Part shown: in pieces, positions 43,650 through 52,828 of the stretch
Layout of the letters: every line of letters starts with the position of its first letter
Position numbering within the stretch: position 1 is the stretch's first letter
From: Mesobacillus subterraneus
GTDB lineage: Bacteria; Bacillota; Bacilli; Bacillales; Cytobacillaceae
Reading direction: 5' to 3'
DNA length: 64,000 nucleotides
NCBI RefSeq assembly: GCF_003937825.1
Contig: NZ_RSFW01000033.1
Coordinates: 1 to 64,000, forward strand
Translations under genes and position numbers: made by a program
Notes under the pieces: generated by a model
The model's database searches: none
The model's input: the letters and a program-made list of their open reading frames with translations, nothing else
Told to the model about the DNA's origin: nothing

Positions 43650-44444
43650 ATGAGTTTGCATTTTAGTGTTCTCGCCAGCGGGAGTACGGGAAATGCGATC
43701 TATGTGGAGACGGAGGGCCAATCCTTCTTAGTGGATGCCGGATTGAGCGGCAAGCAAATGGAGGGTTTATTCAAGCAAATTGGCCGCGAAATGAAAGACC
43801 TCTCTGGAATATTAGTGACGCATGAACACAGCGATCATATAAAAGGCATAGGAATCGTTGCCCGGAAGTACAAACTGCCAATCTATGCGAATGAAAAAAC
43901 ATGGAAGGCAATGGACGGCTTGATTGGGGAAGTTCCGCTCGACCAGAAGTTCACCTTTGATATGGAAACGGTGAAAACCTTTGGCGGACTGGATATCGAG
44001 TCATTCGGTGTCTCTCACGACGCAGCTGAACCAATGTTTTATGTCTTCCATAAAGATGGCAAGAAATTGGTGCTGATTACAGACACAGGCTATGTCAGCG
44101 ACAGGATGAAAGGAATCATCTCCAATGCTGATGCGTACGTGTTTGAAAGCAACCACGATGTCCAGATGCTGAGGATGGGGCGGTACCCGTGGAGCGTCAA
44201 ACGCCGGATCCTGAGCGATTACGGCCATGTTTCAAATGAAGATGCAGCCGTGGCAATGAGTGAAGTGGCAGGAGACAACACGAAACGAATTTATCTTGCC
44301 CATTTAAGCCTTGATAACAATATGAAGGACCTTGCAAGAATGTCGGTTGCCCAAACACTTGAAAGCAGGGGAATCAGGGCAGGAGAACAGCTCGAACTGA
44401 TCGACACCGATCCGAAGTCTCCGACTGCATTGACAGCCATTTAG
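43650..44444 (+). CDS. walJ: Metallo-beta-lactamase fold hydrolase WalJ (YycJ)
   Basis: 264-residue cytoplasmic hydrolase. Metal-ligand motifs are [10 protein letters not shown], the histidine in [18 protein letters not shown] and LAHLSLDNN. YycJ proteins are MBL-fold nucleases; a B. subtilis role in mismatch-repair strand processing and cell-wall stress has been proposed. Six bases after walI; the last gene before the operon terminator. Confidence 0.93.
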   Translation: MSLHFSVLASGSTGNAIYVETEGQSFLVDAGLSGKQMEGLFKQIGREMKDLSGILVTHEHSDHIKGIGIVARKYKLPIYANEKTWKAMDGLIGEVPLDQKFTFDMETVKTFGGLDIESFGVSHDAAEPMFYVFHKDGKKLVLITDTGYVSDRMKGIISNADAYVFESNHDVQMLRMGRYPWSVKRRILSDYGHVSNEDAAVAMSEVAGDNTKRIYLAHLSLDNNMKDLARMSVAQTLESRGIRAGEQLELIDTDPKSPTALTAI

Positions 44445-44469
44445 ATTACGGCCATTGTTTTAGGGAATA

Positions 44470-44511
44470 GGAGTAAAAGCAACCGACCAGGCTGCTTTTG
44501 CTCCTTTTTTC
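44470..44511 (+). terminator. Terminator after walJ
   Basis: GGAGTAAAAGC...GCTTTTGCTCC stem followed by six T. Confidence 0.9.
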
Positions 44512-44618
44512 GTCGTGTAAAAGGGCTTATATTTTAGAAATTAGCAAAACAGGTAGTATAATACTCCATATAAGAGTGATAAATAGCATCTATTGTTCAA
44601 TGAAGGGATTGGTGGACA

Positions 44619-45851
44619 TTGGGTTACTATGATCAAGATTATCAAAGCCGGTATAAACCGCAGAACAACAGGAAAGGCGGTTTTTTCCTGGCCAGTATGG
44701 CAGGCGCGCTCATTGGGGCTTTATTGGTGGTCTTCTCGATCCCCGTATTATCCAAATTTGATGTGCTGCCATATAAAATTGAACCAAATAATCAAACAGC
44801 TGTGACCGATGAAGAGCCAGCTGATTCTGAAGAAGAGAATACAACAAGGAAAAATGTATCACTTGATGTGTATACACAAATAACGGAAGCGGTTGATAAA
44901 GCGGGCGATGCTGTTGTCGGGATTATCAATATCCAGGAAAGCACCGGTTTTTGGGGCCAGACACAGGAGTCAGGGGGAACAGGCTCTGGAGTCGTTTATA
45001 AGAAGGAAGGCGGAAAGGCATATATCGTAACGAACCACCATGTTGTCGCAGATGCTTCAGGCCTGGAGGTCAGCCTCAGTGATGGCACAAAAATTCCTGC
45101 GAAGCTTTTAGGCAGCGATATCTGGACGGATCTTGCTGTATTGGAAGTACCGGCGGACGAGATCAAGGTCGTTGCGGAATTTGGCAACTCTGACAAGCTG
45201 AAGCCCGGTGAACCGGTCATTGCGATTGGAAACCCGCTTGGCCTTACTTTTTCAGGTTCTGTGACCCAGGGAATCATTTCAGGATTGGAGCGCGCAATTC
45301 CTGTTGATATAAACCAGGATGGCACGCCAGACTGGCAGGCAGAAGTCCTGCAGACAGATGCGGCCATCAATCCGGGAAACAGCGGAGGTGCCCTAATTAA
45401 TATTGAGGGCCAGGTGATTGGCATCAACTCGATGAAAATTGCCCAGAGTGCTGTCGAAGGGATCGGATTATCAATTCCAATCAATTATGCTGCACCGATT
45501 ATTGATGACCTTGAAAAAACGGGAGATGTGAAGCGGCCATTCATGGGTGTGGAATTAGCTTCTGTACATGAAATTTCATCCCATCACCAGCAAAACACGT
45601 TGAAACTGCCTAAGGAAATCAACTATGGGGTCGCAATCAGAGCAGTCCAGCCGAACTCACCTTCTGCTGAAGCTGGTTTGAGAGAGTATGATGTCATTGT
45701 TGAGATGGATGGAGAAGAAATCAGGGATGTCGTTGACTTACGTAAGCATCTTTACAATAAAAAGAAGGTTGGCGATGACATGCAAGTGAAGTATTATCGA
45801 AACGGCCAGTTGGAAGAAACAACTATTAGATTAGGCGGAGAATCCTTATAG
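44619..45851 (+). CDS. htrA: HtrA-type serine protease with PDZ domain (YycK/HtrC)
   Basis: 410-residue membrane-anchored protease for misfolded exported proteins. A cytoplasmic Tyr/Gln-rich start is followed by one membrane helix (about 22-45), an acidic linker and the trypsin-like domain with triad H141 (TNHHVV), D171 (WTDLAV) and S255 (NPGNSGGA), then a C-terminal PDZ domain. The start is TTG with GGTGG upstream. It lies after walJ as in B. subtilis, behind a terminator, so it probably has its own promoter. Confidence 0.93.
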   Translation: MGYYDQDYQSRYKPQNNRKGGFFLASMAGALIGALLVVFSIPVLSKFDVLPYKIEPNNQTAVTDEEPADSEEENTTRKNVSLDVYTQITEAVDKAGDAVVGIINIQESTGFWGQTQESGGTGSGVVYKKEGGKAYIVTNHHVVADASGLEVSLSDGTKIPAKLLGSDIWTDLAVLEVPADEIKVVAEFGNSDKLKPGEPVIAIGNPLGLTFSGSVTQGIISGLERAIPVDINQDGTPDWQAEVLQTDAAINPGNSGGALINIEGQVIGINSMKIAQSAVEGIGLSIPINYAAPIIDDLEKTGDVKRPFMGVELASVHEISSHHQQNTLKLPKEINYGVAIRAVQPNSPSAEAGLREYDVIVEMDGEEIRDVVDLRKHLYNKKKVGDDMQVKYYRNGQLEETTIRLGGESL

Positions 45852-45900
45852 TCACAGCAGGAGGCGAAAGCTTCCTGTTTTTTTATGTTAAAATGGTTCC

Positions 45901-46185
45901 TGTGGATAATGTAAAAACGGATTTTGGCAAAACTAAAAGTATATAAAAGATGCTGAAGGGATGAAAGTTATGAAGTATTGCTGCAGTGAACATGTAGAAT
46001 TGGCGCTGGATGAAGCGGTGGATGAGTTCGAGGTCGCACCCCAGTTAACGAAACTTGATTCTGTTGATAAGTCGGAGTTTGTCTGTGGATACTGTGGACA
46101 ACCTGCTGTATATATTGTGGCGAACGAATGATCGCATACTAAATGTGGATATCGATGTGAATATGTGGATAACTATTGTGGATAG
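45901..46185. other. DnaA-box cluster between htrA and rlmH
   Basis: Perfect TGTGGATAA boxes lie at 45901-45909 and 46164-46172, with variants TGTGGATAC (46084), TGTGGACAA (46093), TGTGGATAT (46144) and TGTGGATAG (46177). All six point the same way. B. subtilis has an oriC-proximal cluster at yydA, the rlmH homologue. Two of the boxes here lie inside yyzF. Confidence 0.75.
45970..46131 (+). CDS. yyzF: CxxH/CxxC small protein (YyzF type)
   Basis: 53-residue protein MKYCCSEHVELALDEAVDEF... with a CSEH motif near the N-terminus and CGYC near the C-terminus, which probably bind one zinc. Function unknown. The ATG at 45970 has AAGGG nine bases upstream; the in-frame ATG at 45961 directly abuts it. 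It lies between htrA and rlmH, the usual place in Bacillus. Confidence 0.85.
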   Translation: MKYCCSEHVELALDEAVDEFEVAPQLTKLDSVDKSEFVCGYCGQPAVYIVANE

Positions 46186-46231
46186 CTTGTTTGTAAACTG
46201 TTTGTAATCTGTTTGTAAAGTGGGGATGACT

Positions 46232-46711
46232 GTGAATATCTCAATCGTAACGGTTGGCAAATTAAAAGAAAAGTATCTAAAACAGGGGATTGAGGAGTAC
46301 TTGAAACGCCTGGGAAGCTACGCAAAAATAGATGTAATTGAAGTCCCGGACGAAAAAGCACCAGAAGAATTAAGCGAAACGGAAATGGTCCAGGTCAAGC
46401 AAAAAGAAGGAGAGCGCATCCTTGCTAAGATCGGCCCAGACACCCATGTCATCGCCCTCGCCATCAACGGAAAGCTGAAATCATCAGAAGAACTCGCTGA
46501 AGGCATGGACAAACTTGCAACCTATGGAAAAAGCAAAATCGCCTTCGTCATCGGCGGATCACTGGGTCTGAGCGACGAAGTCTTGAAAAGATCTGACGAA
46601 CAGCTCTCTTTTTCTAAAATGACATTCCCGCACCAGATGATGCGATTGATCCTGGTCGAGCAGATTTACCGGGCGTTCAGGATTAATCGGGGAGAACCGT
46701 ACCATAAGTAG
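46232..46711 (+). CDS. rlmH: 23S rRNA (pseudouridine1915-N3) methyltransferase RlmH
   Basis: 159-residue SPOUT-family enzyme that methylates pseudouridine 1915 in helix 69 of 23S rRNA. The SAM-binding knot segment [13 protein letters not shown] and the C-terminal [22 protein letters not shown]...NRGEPYHK are canonical. GTG at 46232 gives the B. subtilis length and has GGGG six bases upstream; an ATG two codons earlier is possible. Confidence 0.96.
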   Translation: MNISIVTVGKLKEKYLKQGIEEYLKRLGSYAKIDVIEVPDEKAPEELSETEMVQVKQKEGERILAKIGPDTHVIALAINGKLKSSEELAEGMDKLATYGKSKIAFVIGGSLGLSDEVLKRSDEQLSFSKMTFPHQMMRLILVEQIYRAFRINRGEPYHK

Positions 46712-46890
46712 AAAAATTTGATGTCAGGAGAAAAAATCCATATACATACCCTGATAAAATAGGTTCTATATGACTTCTTTGAACAGACTAGTGAGGTTAA
46801 TTCTATTGTAGTAAGTGTATAGGGCGTTACGGTTAATCAGTAAAACGGTATTTTTAAGTAGCTTAGTTAATACCTAAAGTTTAGATATAA

Positions 46891-46933
46891 AAAATCGCCT
46901 CAATTATCGAAAAGATAATTAGAGGCGTTTTTT
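46891..46933. terminator. Bidirectional terminator between rlmH and the secreted-protein gene
   Basis: CGCCTC-AATTATC-gaaaa-GATAATT-(a)GAGGCG stem with A and T runs on both sides, between convergent genes. Confidence 0.88.
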
Positions 46934-46951
46934 ATGCTAAACTTTCTTTAA

Positions 46952-47590
46952 CTAGTTATTATGTCCGATCTTCCAGCCACTGCGTTCTACTTTTGTGTCA
47001 ATCACTTTAGAAGTTGTCTGAGAAGTAACTTCTCCTTCAGTAACAGTTGTTTCAGAAGTTTCGCTAACCAGCGGGTCCCCTTTAACTTCATCTTTACCAA
47101 TAACAACACTATCACTAAGTAATAGTTTACCATTGCTACCTGGAGCGCCACGATGTTGAATAGTGGTCTCAATCGTTTCCGTAATAGTAACTGGTGTCTC
47201 AGTTGTTGTTGTTGTTGTTAAAGTTGTAGTTTCATCCCAAGTTGAAGTAGTCGTTACTTCTTTAATAGTGATAGTGATTACATCTCTATACTCATTCTTA
47301 GTAGGGTGTTTTTCAACTGTAGTTACAGACTCTTCAACAATTTTTACTAAGGAAGAAGATTTAGGTTCAGTAGTAGAATTAGTAGAAGTCTCTACATCAA
47401 CTCGCACCTCTTCAGTCACATTTTTAGTAACAAGAACTTCAGTGGTGATACCTTTTGAAAAGTTTTCACTTTGTCCGGGAGCATTTTCTAAGCCTTTGGC
47501 TTTCCCATTGCTCGCCATTGCTCCAGATGCAAAACTAATTGATAATACTAAACTTAATGCTGTTACAGATACTTTTTTTGCTCTTTTCAT
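46952..47590 (-). CDS. Secreted Thr-rich protein, under a c-di-GMP-II riboswitch
   Basis: 212-residue protein I do not recognise. A signal peptide ending FASGAMA-S is followed by ~180 residues very rich in Thr, Val and Glu, with runs such as ETTTLTTTTTTETPV, and no cysteine. The alternating TVT/ITE pattern suggests an extended beta or surface-exposed structure. There is no LPXTG, lipobox or second membrane helix, so it is released or held non-covalently. AAGAGGAG lies nine bases before the ATG. The leader carries a class II c-di-GMP riboswitch, suggesting a role in adhesion or matrix, but that is inference. Confidence 0.75.
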   Translation of the reverse strand: MKRAKKVSVTALSLVLSISFASGAMASNGKAKGLENAPGQSENFSKGITTEVLVTKNVTEEVRVDVETSTNSTTEPKSSSLVKIVEESVTTVEKHPTKNEYRDVITITIKEVTTTSTWDETTTLTTTTTTETPVTITETIETTIQHRGAPGSNGKLLLSDSVVIGKDEVKGDPLVSETSETTVTEGEVTSQTTSKVIDTKVERSGWKIGHNN

Positions 47591-47625
47591 TTTTCATTTC
47601 TCCTCTTAAATAAAAATTTTTTAAT

Positions 47626-47704
47626 TAAGAGGGCCGGTTACACTAGTAGCTCCATATAGCCCAAGTGTCCAGATTAAGGCCATACTTCAATGCTTCCCTG
47701 ATTA
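47626..47704 (-). promoter_or_regulatory. Cyclic-di-GMP-II riboswitch, copy A
   Basis: The minus strand reads AGGGAAGCATTGAAG, stem TATGGCC/GGCTATA, loop CTGGACACTTG, then CTAGTGTAACCGGCCC. This follows the class II c-di-GMP aptamer core (GGCACTTG and GTAGTGCAACCGACC in Clostridium), including the ACACT/AGTGT pseudoknot. It is almost identical to the copy at 57176-57252, with covarying stem bases. Its 3' end CCTCTTA can pair with TAAGAGG of the ribosome site, so control is probably at translation. Confidence 0.85.
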
Positions 47705-47833
47705 CTTCAGTCATTTCTTAAACCATTAAATATACTTGAATGATAAGGATCACTACCAACCAATCCACTCACTGGTAACGATTGTTCAATAGGAAAGTGG
47801 CCACTAAATTATTAAAAATCGTTCCTTAGACCT

Positions 47834-47880
47834 ATTATATAATAAACTGAAGTTTAATAGGAATAAATACCTATCGACAA
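47834..47880 (-). promoter_or_regulatory. Promoter region of the Thr-rich protein gene with TTGTCGAT box
   Basis: On the minus strand a -10 TATAAT (47834-47839) lacks a good -35. An upstream TTGTCGAT (47873-47880) lies 33 bases before it. The other riboswitch-controlled gene has the same box at nearly the same distance, suggesting a shared activator. Confidence 0.5.
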
Positions 47881-47884
47881 AATT

Positions 47885-48142
47885 TGATAAAACGGCAATA
47901 TAAAAAAAGGTTTGGAAGAAAGGAATCATGATTGATGAAAAAAATGATTGCCAGGCGAATAATCAGAAGGATAAAACTGATTTTTGCATATAACGGGGAA
48001 TCATTATAGGTAAATGAGGTTTTAGATGTATGAAAATAATTATGAGCCAAATTACCGAGTTATGAATAATAACGTGGTAATTTGTCATCTATCCTGGTTT
48101 TTAAATTTTGTAATTAAGTTCTTTTAAAAAGATATCTGCTTA
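47885..48142. other. Intergenic region, nothing recognised
   Basis: AT-rich sequence between the divergent promoter region and the convergent end of the DUF2238 gene. Only very short frames occur. A GGTAATT(T)/AATTACC pair (about 48050-48082) could form a weak hairpin. No repeats or clear promoters. Confidence 0.5.
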
Positions 48143-48754
48143 TTATCCAGATTTTTCTAATGCTTTATAAAGAATCTTTGTGAAAAAAAGCGAAAGAATG
48201 GAACCTAATAGTAAAAGAGCCATATCCCACTGGGCGTCCCATATATCTCCTTGCATACCTAAAAAATCTTCTGTGACTTTCCCTTCTTTCCAAATTTTTA
48301 TACTTGCCCATTCAATGATTTCGTAGAAAGCCCCGATTGCTAGTGTTATACATAGAGCAATAAAATTTGTGGTCTTACTTTTCGATAATACTGTTTTCCT
48401 TAATAATATCTCGATTATAACTATCACAATAGACCCCTTAAGGAAATGACCGAACCGATCATAGTGGTTTCTTTGTAAATCAAAATAATCTTTCACCCAT
48501 GAAAAGAGAGGAACTTTGGAATAAGAATAATGTCCTCCTATAAACGTTAGAATGACAAGAAGAGTAATGATGACATAGGAAACAGTGGTAAGGCGAAACT
48601 TATTGTATGTTGAGACTAAAAATATCAAAACTAAAACTGAAGGTAAAACCTCCACCAACAAAACCATATAACCTTCTTCAGGTTTAATCAGGGACCAAAT
48701 AAGAAAAAGTATTATAACAAATAAAAAGAAAAAATGTATTTTTTTATGTGACAT
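48143..48754 (-). CDS. DUF2238 integral membrane protein
   Basis: 203-residue membrane protein with about six hydrophobic segments. The family motifs HYDRFGHFLKG (about 97-107), ALGxxYEIIEW-like (GAFYEIIEWASI) and GDIWDAQWDMALLLLG are clear; they bring His, Asp, Arg and Glu into the membrane core. Function unknown. GGAGTGA lies five bases before the ATG. It stands alone on the minus strand between the riboswitch region and a divergent nitroreductase gene. Confidence 0.82.
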   Translation of the reverse strand: MSHKKIHFFFLFVIILFLIWSLIKPEEGYMVLLVEVLPSVLVLIFLVSTYNKFRLTTVSYVIITLLVILTFIGGHYSYSKVPLFSWVKDYFDLQRNHYDRFGHFLKGSIVIVIIEILLRKTVLSKSKTTNFIALCITLAIGAFYEIIEWASIKIWKEGKVTEDFLGMQGDIWDAQWDMALLLLGSILSLFFTKILYKALEKSG

Positions 48755-48977
48755 TCAAATCACTCCATCAGAAAACAAGATGAATATAGTATTTGCTAAA
48801 CATTTATATATTATAGAACAAAGATAAGTTTGAAATTGTAAAAGGTAAATTACGGTGAAGCGTACCACAAGTGGCAAAGTAGAAGGCTGAGACATTTTCA
48901 GTTTGGGATAATATATTGAAGTGTATTATTCAGAAAATTCATTATAAGTGTTATAGTTTTTATTAGGGGTGACGGTT

Positions 48978-49757
48978 ATGGAATTTAACGATGTAATACA
49001 TGGTCATAGATCAATAAGGGAATATGAAGACTGGGAAGTAAGTCAAGAGCTGCTGGATCAAATATTGGATGCGGGCATTCGTGCTTCTTCTAGCGGCAAT
49101 ATGCAAACGTATTCAATTATCGTTACAAAAGACAAAGAACTTAAGAAAAAGTTATACAGCGCACATATGGAGCAATCGATGGTTATAGATGCTCCTATTC
49201 TTTTAACATTTTGCGCAGATTTTAATAGAATGAGAAAATGGCTTTCCGTCAATGAAGCACCTGTACATTTTGATAATTTCATGAGCTTTATGATCGGAGC
49301 AATTGATGCCACATTGGCAGCGCAAAACTGCGCTTTAGCGGCAGAGAATGCTGGTCTGGGCATTTGTTATATGGGCTCAACACTGGCAAATTGTGATCAA
49401 ATTGGCGAACTGCTAAATCTTCCGTCAAACGTTGTACCAGTTGTTGGTTATTCATTAGGGTACCCAGCAGAGAACCCTGCTCCGCGTGACCGCTTGCCAA
49501 AGCATGGACTTGTCCACTACGAGCAGTATAATGATTATGCTGATGAAGACATTCTCGAAATCTACAAAGAAAGAAATATTAATGGATGGAATCGCTACAT
49601 GGACAATCCAAGACTAAAGGAAATGACAGAGCAGTTAGGTTTAAAAAACCTTGCCCAAATTTACACGATCGCCAAGTATACCAAGGAATCTCACCTCGAG
49701 TTTTCTCAAACAGTGCTGAAATACTTGGAGAGGCAGAATTTTATGAATAACAAGTGA
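48978..49757 (+). CDS. NADPH-dependent nitroreductase family protein
   Basis: 259-residue FMN-binding oxidoreductase. The start HRSIREYEDWEVSQELLDQIL and the stretch RASSSGNMQTYSIIVT form the FMN phosphate and base pocket; the middle has GLGICYMGS and GYPAENPAPRDRLP, as in NfsA/NfrA-type flavin reductases. Likely reduces nitroaromatics, quinones or flavin; the physiological substrate cannot be read from sequence. The ATG at 48978 has AGGGGTGA five bases upstream. Single gene with its own terminator. Confidence 0.88.
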   Translation: MEFNDVIHGHRSIREYEDWEVSQELLDQILDAGIRASSSGNMQTYSIIVTKDKELKKKLYSAHMEQSMVIDAPILLTFCADFNRMRKWLSVNEAPVHFDNFMSFMIGAIDATLAAQNCALAAENAGLGICYMGSTLANCDQIGELLNLPSNVVPVVGYSLGYPAENPAPRDRLPKHGLVHYEQYNDYADEDILEIYKERNINGWNRYMDNPRLKEMTEQLGLKNLAQIYTIAKYTKESHLEFSQTVLKYLERQNFMNNK

Positions 49758-49770
49758 TGTTTTTACTCAA

Positions 49771-49798
49771 AGACGGCTTCATTGTTAGCCGTTTTTTA
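49771..49798 (+). terminator. Nitroreductase terminator
   Basis: ACGGCT-tcattgtt-AGCCGT followed by six T. Confidence 0.85.
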
Positions 49799-49851
49799 AG
49801 TTAGCGTATTGTTATAGACAGTTAATTAACAGCCCTATAAGGAGAAGGAAA

Positions 49852-50601
49852 ATGGGTACTTGGGGAGTAGCTATATTATCTGATGATCTAGCGGAAGAGG
49901 TTAGCTTTAGATACAAGGATTTATTGGGTGCTAATTATACGAATGAACAAGCCAGTAAAATGATCATTGAAGAGTACACCAGTGAGTTGGATGAGGATGA
50001 AATCACTGTTTTTTGGCTATCATTTGCCTTGATTCAATGGAAATTAGGCAGACAGCAAGAAGATGTGAAGAATAAGGCCATACAAATCATTGAAGATGGC
50101 ACGGATCTTAAACGGTGGGCAGATGATCCAAAATTAAGGAAGAAGCGTGAAGCTGTTCTTCTTAAACTAAAAGACCAATTAAATTCTCCGCAGCCGCCTG
50201 CTAAAAAGGTGCCAGCAAGGTTTGTAGCTGATACATTCTTAAAAGCCGGAGATGCGATAAGCTATCAATTAATATCGGGGGATTATCTTCTTTTTAAAGT
50301 TATAGGGATTATTGAACAATGGACTGGTGACAGATATCCACTTTTTGAAATGTGTGATTGGGTCGGAAGAGAAATTCCAATGAAGGAACATATCAATAAT
50401 TTGGAATTAAGAAAAGAGCCCTTTGAAGAAAGGATTAATAAGTTGGCTATTTTCCCGGCAGGAAAAAGAGATGATCCAACCAGGAGAATAAAATTCGTCG
50501 CCGAAGAGGTAAGGATTCACTCAGATATGGAACCTCCGTATACAGTGTTGACATGGAAAGAATTTGATGAGTATTTAGCAAAAAATCACGGGATTAAGTA
50601 A
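49852..50601 (+). CDS. Hypothetical protein with DUF4259-like N-terminus
   Basis: 249-residue soluble protein. Its start MGTWGVAILSDDLAEEV resembles DUF4259 proteins (MGxWGxGxFxxD), followed by helical segments with WLSFALIQWKLGR. The C-terminal half (from residue ~120) is of mixed type, with a beta-rich GDAISYQLISGDYLLFKVIG segment. No signal peptide or membrane helix. I cannot assign a function; such proteins are often found near toxin-immunity genes, but no toxin is seen here. AAGGAG precedes the ATG. Confidence 0.7.
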   Translation: MGTWGVAILSDDLAEEVSFRYKDLLGANYTNEQASKMIIEEYTSELDEDEITVFWLSFALIQWKLGRQQEDVKNKAIQIIEDGTDLKRWADDPKLRKKREAVLLKLKDQLNSPQPPAKKVPARFVADTFLKAGDAISYQLISGDYLLFKVIGIIEQWTGDRYPLFEMCDWVGREIPMKEHINNLELRKEPFEERINKLAIFPAGKRDDPTRRIKFVAEEVRIHSDMEPPYTVLTWKEFDEYLAKNHGIK

Positions 50602-50687
50602 TTTAATGAATAAAAGTTTAAAGGATTATTTGATTCGAAATTCATGTTTACAGTTTAATCCAATTCCGTTATAGTCAGTTTGAGGTG

Positions 50688-50882
50688 ATGGAATTGATTT
50701 GGTTATTGATTGGTTCACCATTAATCCTTTTGATTGTTGTAGCGTTGTATCTCGAAAAAAGAAAAGGGATGTCCCCTCCTGATGAACCTCACCAGAAACA
50801 TGGAGCAGAGTCCGAGTTAGCCAGGTATTCCTATTACACACCGCCAAGCAGTGGCGGGAGTGAGGGGAATCCTCCGCAATGA
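50688..50882 (+). CDS. Small single-span membrane protein
   Basis: About 64 residues: one N-terminal membrane helix (LIWLLIGSPLILLIVVALYL), then a Lys/Arg stop-transfer and a hydrophilic Pro/Ser/Gly-rich tail. Function unknown. The start is unclear: ATG at 50688 overlaps GAGGTG, while TTG at 50694 has that site six bases upstream and may be the true start. A terminator follows directly, which supports expression. Confidence 0.6.
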   Translation: MELIWLLIGSPLILLIVVALYLEKRKGMSPPDEPHQKHGAESELARYSYYTPPSSGGSEGNPPQ

Positions 50883-50890
50883 TTATTTTC

Positions 50891-50917
50891 AAACCTGCGC
50901 ATGACAGGTTTGTTTTT
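50891..50917 (+). terminator. Terminator after the small membrane protein gene
   Basis: AAACCTG-cgcatga-CAGGTTT followed by GTTTTT. Confidence 0.85.
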
Positions 50918-51230
50918 ATAAGAAACGTTAATTAATATGGAATGCAGCGAGCCTTGGTGAAAGTAGATTAAAGCAGGGCGGGTAGATCTTTTAACCATGT
51001 CTTGCTGATAATATTAATCCTTGCGGTCCTTTACAGATTTCTATGGGAGGACTTCTCACTTTTTTACAGTGGAAAAATAGTTTATAATTATCTGTAAATA
51101 CTAGATATTTTAATGTATAAGTCATTATAATAGATTATGTTATGGTTTGAACAAGGGCGGAAAAGGTGTGTTCCCAGGTGAGATCGATGCGGGAGCGCCT
51201 ACTCAAATAAAGGGGACAAGGAAGGGTATA
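50918..51230. other. mqo upstream region
   Basis: 313 bases without a supported gene. It contains two possible -10 elements (TATAAT at about 51080 and 51125) in AT-rich sequence but no convincing -35. The last 85 bases could be read as an N-terminal extension of Mqo, but the residues do not resemble the family and a good ribosome site lies before the ATG at 51231. Confidence 0.5.
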
Positions 51231-52739
51231 ATGAGCAACGTACAGAAAGTAACAGACGTTATCTTAATTGGTGCCGGAGTCATGAGCGCAACGTTGGGAT
51301 CATTACTGAAAGAGCTTGCACCGGAATGGGAAATCAAAGTTTTTGAGAAACTCGCAACTCCAGCGGAAGAGAGCTCTAACGTATGGAATAATGCTGGGAC
51401 AGGCCATGCTGCGCTTTGCGAACTTAACTATACACCCGAAAAATCCGATGGATCCATCGATATCAGCAAGGCCATAAAAGTAAATGAGCAATTCCAGATT
51501 TCAAGACAATTTTGGTCTTATCTTGTAAAAAGCAACCTGATTCGTAACCCGCATGAGTTCATCATGCCAATCCCGCATATGAGTTTGGTAGAAGGGGAAA
51601 AGAATGTTACGTTTTTGAAAAATCGATTTAAAGCGCTTTCAGGTATTTCTTTGTTCCAGGGAATGGAATACACCGAGGATCCTGAAAAGTTGAAGGAATG
51701 GCTGCCGCTAGTGATGGATGGCCGGACCTCGACTGAACCGATTGCAGCAACTAAGATTGATTCCGGGACGGATGTTAATTTTGGTGCTTTAACTGAAATG
51801 TTACTCGACCATTTACAGAAGCAAAATGTCGAGATTAACTATAAGCATAGTGTGAAAGATATCAAACGTGCCAGCGATGGCACATGGGAAGTCAAGGTGA
51901 AGAACCTGGATAGCGGTAAAACCGAATCTCACTTTGCGAAATTCATCTTCATTGGCGGCGGCGGCGGAAGTTTGCCTTTACTGCAGAAAACAGGCATTCC
52001 AGAGTCAAAACGCATTGGAGGCTTCCCGGTCAGCGGACTCTTCCTGGTCTGCAACAATCAAGAAGTGGTTGAGCAGCATCATGCGAAAGTCTACGGTAAA
52101 GCTAAAGTCGGCGCTCCTCCGATGTCTGTTCCGCATTTGGATACAAGGTATATCGATAACAAGAAATCCTTGCTGTTTGGACCTTTTGCCGGATTCTCGC
52201 CTAAGTTCCTGAAAACTGGTTCGAACCTTGATTTGGTTGGGTCAGTTAAACCAAATAATGTCCTGACTATGCTTGCTGCAGGTGCGAAGGAAATGGCGTT
52301 GACGAAATACCTGATTGAGCAAGTCATGCTATCCCATGAAAAGCGCATGGAAGAGCTGCGTGAATTCATTCCGAACGCAAAGAGTGACGAGTGGAATGTC
52401 GTTGTTGCTGGCCAGCGTGTACAGGTAATCAAAGATACGGAATCAGGGAAGGGAACGCTGCAATTCGGCACAGAAGTGGTCAGTGCCTCTGACGGCTCCG
52501 TAGCAGCATTGCTCGGCGCATCACCAGGCGCGTCAACAGCCGTCCACGTCATGCTCGAAGTACTGGAAAGATGCTTCCCGGAACAAATGTTTACATGGCA
52601 ATCCAAGATCAAGGAAATGATACCGTCTTACGGAGTGTCATTGGTTGATCATCCAGAGCTGTTCCATGAAATCCATGAATCAACCGCTGCGACACTTGGG
52701 TTGAGCGATAAACAACCGGTGTACAGCTTAAATAACTAA
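51231..52739 (+). CDS. mqo: Malate:quinone oxidoreductase
   Basis: 502-residue FAD-dependent peripheral membrane enzyme that oxidises malate to oxaloacetate and passes electrons to quinone, bypassing malate dehydrogenase. The FAD motif [18 protein letters not shown] is at the N-terminus, followed by the family stretch [24 protein letters not shown], and [18 protein letters not shown] later. Length is typical. ATG at 51231 is chosen since AAGGA lies eight bases upstream and the homologues start there. Monocistronic with its own terminator. Confidence 0.95.
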   Translation: MSNVQKVTDVILIGAGVMSATLGSLLKELAPEWEIKVFEKLATPAEESSNVWNNAGTGHAALCELNYTPEKSDGSIDISKAIKVNEQFQISRQFWSYLVKSNLIRNPHEFIMPIPHMSLVEGEKNVTFLKNRFKALSGISLFQGMEYTEDPEKLKEWLPLVMDGRTSTEPIAATKIDSGTDVNFGALTEMLLDHLQKQNVEINYKHSVKDIKRASDGTWEVKVKNLDSGKTESHFAKFIFIGGGGGSLPLLQKTGIPESKRIGGFPVSGLFLVCNNQEVVEQHHAKVYGKAKVGAPPMSVPHLDTRYIDNKKSLLFGPFAGFSPKFLKTGSNLDLVGSVKPNNVLTMLAAGAKEMALTKYLIEQVMLSHEKRMEELREFIPNAKSDEWNVVVAGQRVQVIKDTESGKGTLQFGTEVVSASDGSVAALLGASPGASTAVHVMLEVLERCFPEQMFTWQSKIKEMIPSYGVSLVDHPELFHEIHESTAATLGLSDKQPVYSLNN

Positions 52740-52744
52740 TTGTT

Positions 52745-52785
52745 CTTGAACCTTCGATCCTGATTGGATTGGGGGTTTTTTGTTT
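52745..52785 (+). terminator. mqo terminator
   Basis: AACCTTCGATCC-tgatt-GGATTGGGGGTT followed by a T run. Confidence 0.8.
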
Positions 52786-52828
52786 TGCGTATAATCACTA
52801 GAACAGTAGTGATGTTTACGAACAAGAA

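Noticed and set aside
47936-48010. Short frames of 21-24 codons after the Thr-rich gene's promoter region
   Set aside because: A weak ribosome site can be found for one, but the peptides resemble nothing and there is no terminator or context.
51625-51660. cre (CcpA) site TGAAAGCGCTTTAA within mqo
   Set aside because: It lies some 400 bp inside the gene, lacks the last consensus C, and may be chance in the codons for FKALSG.
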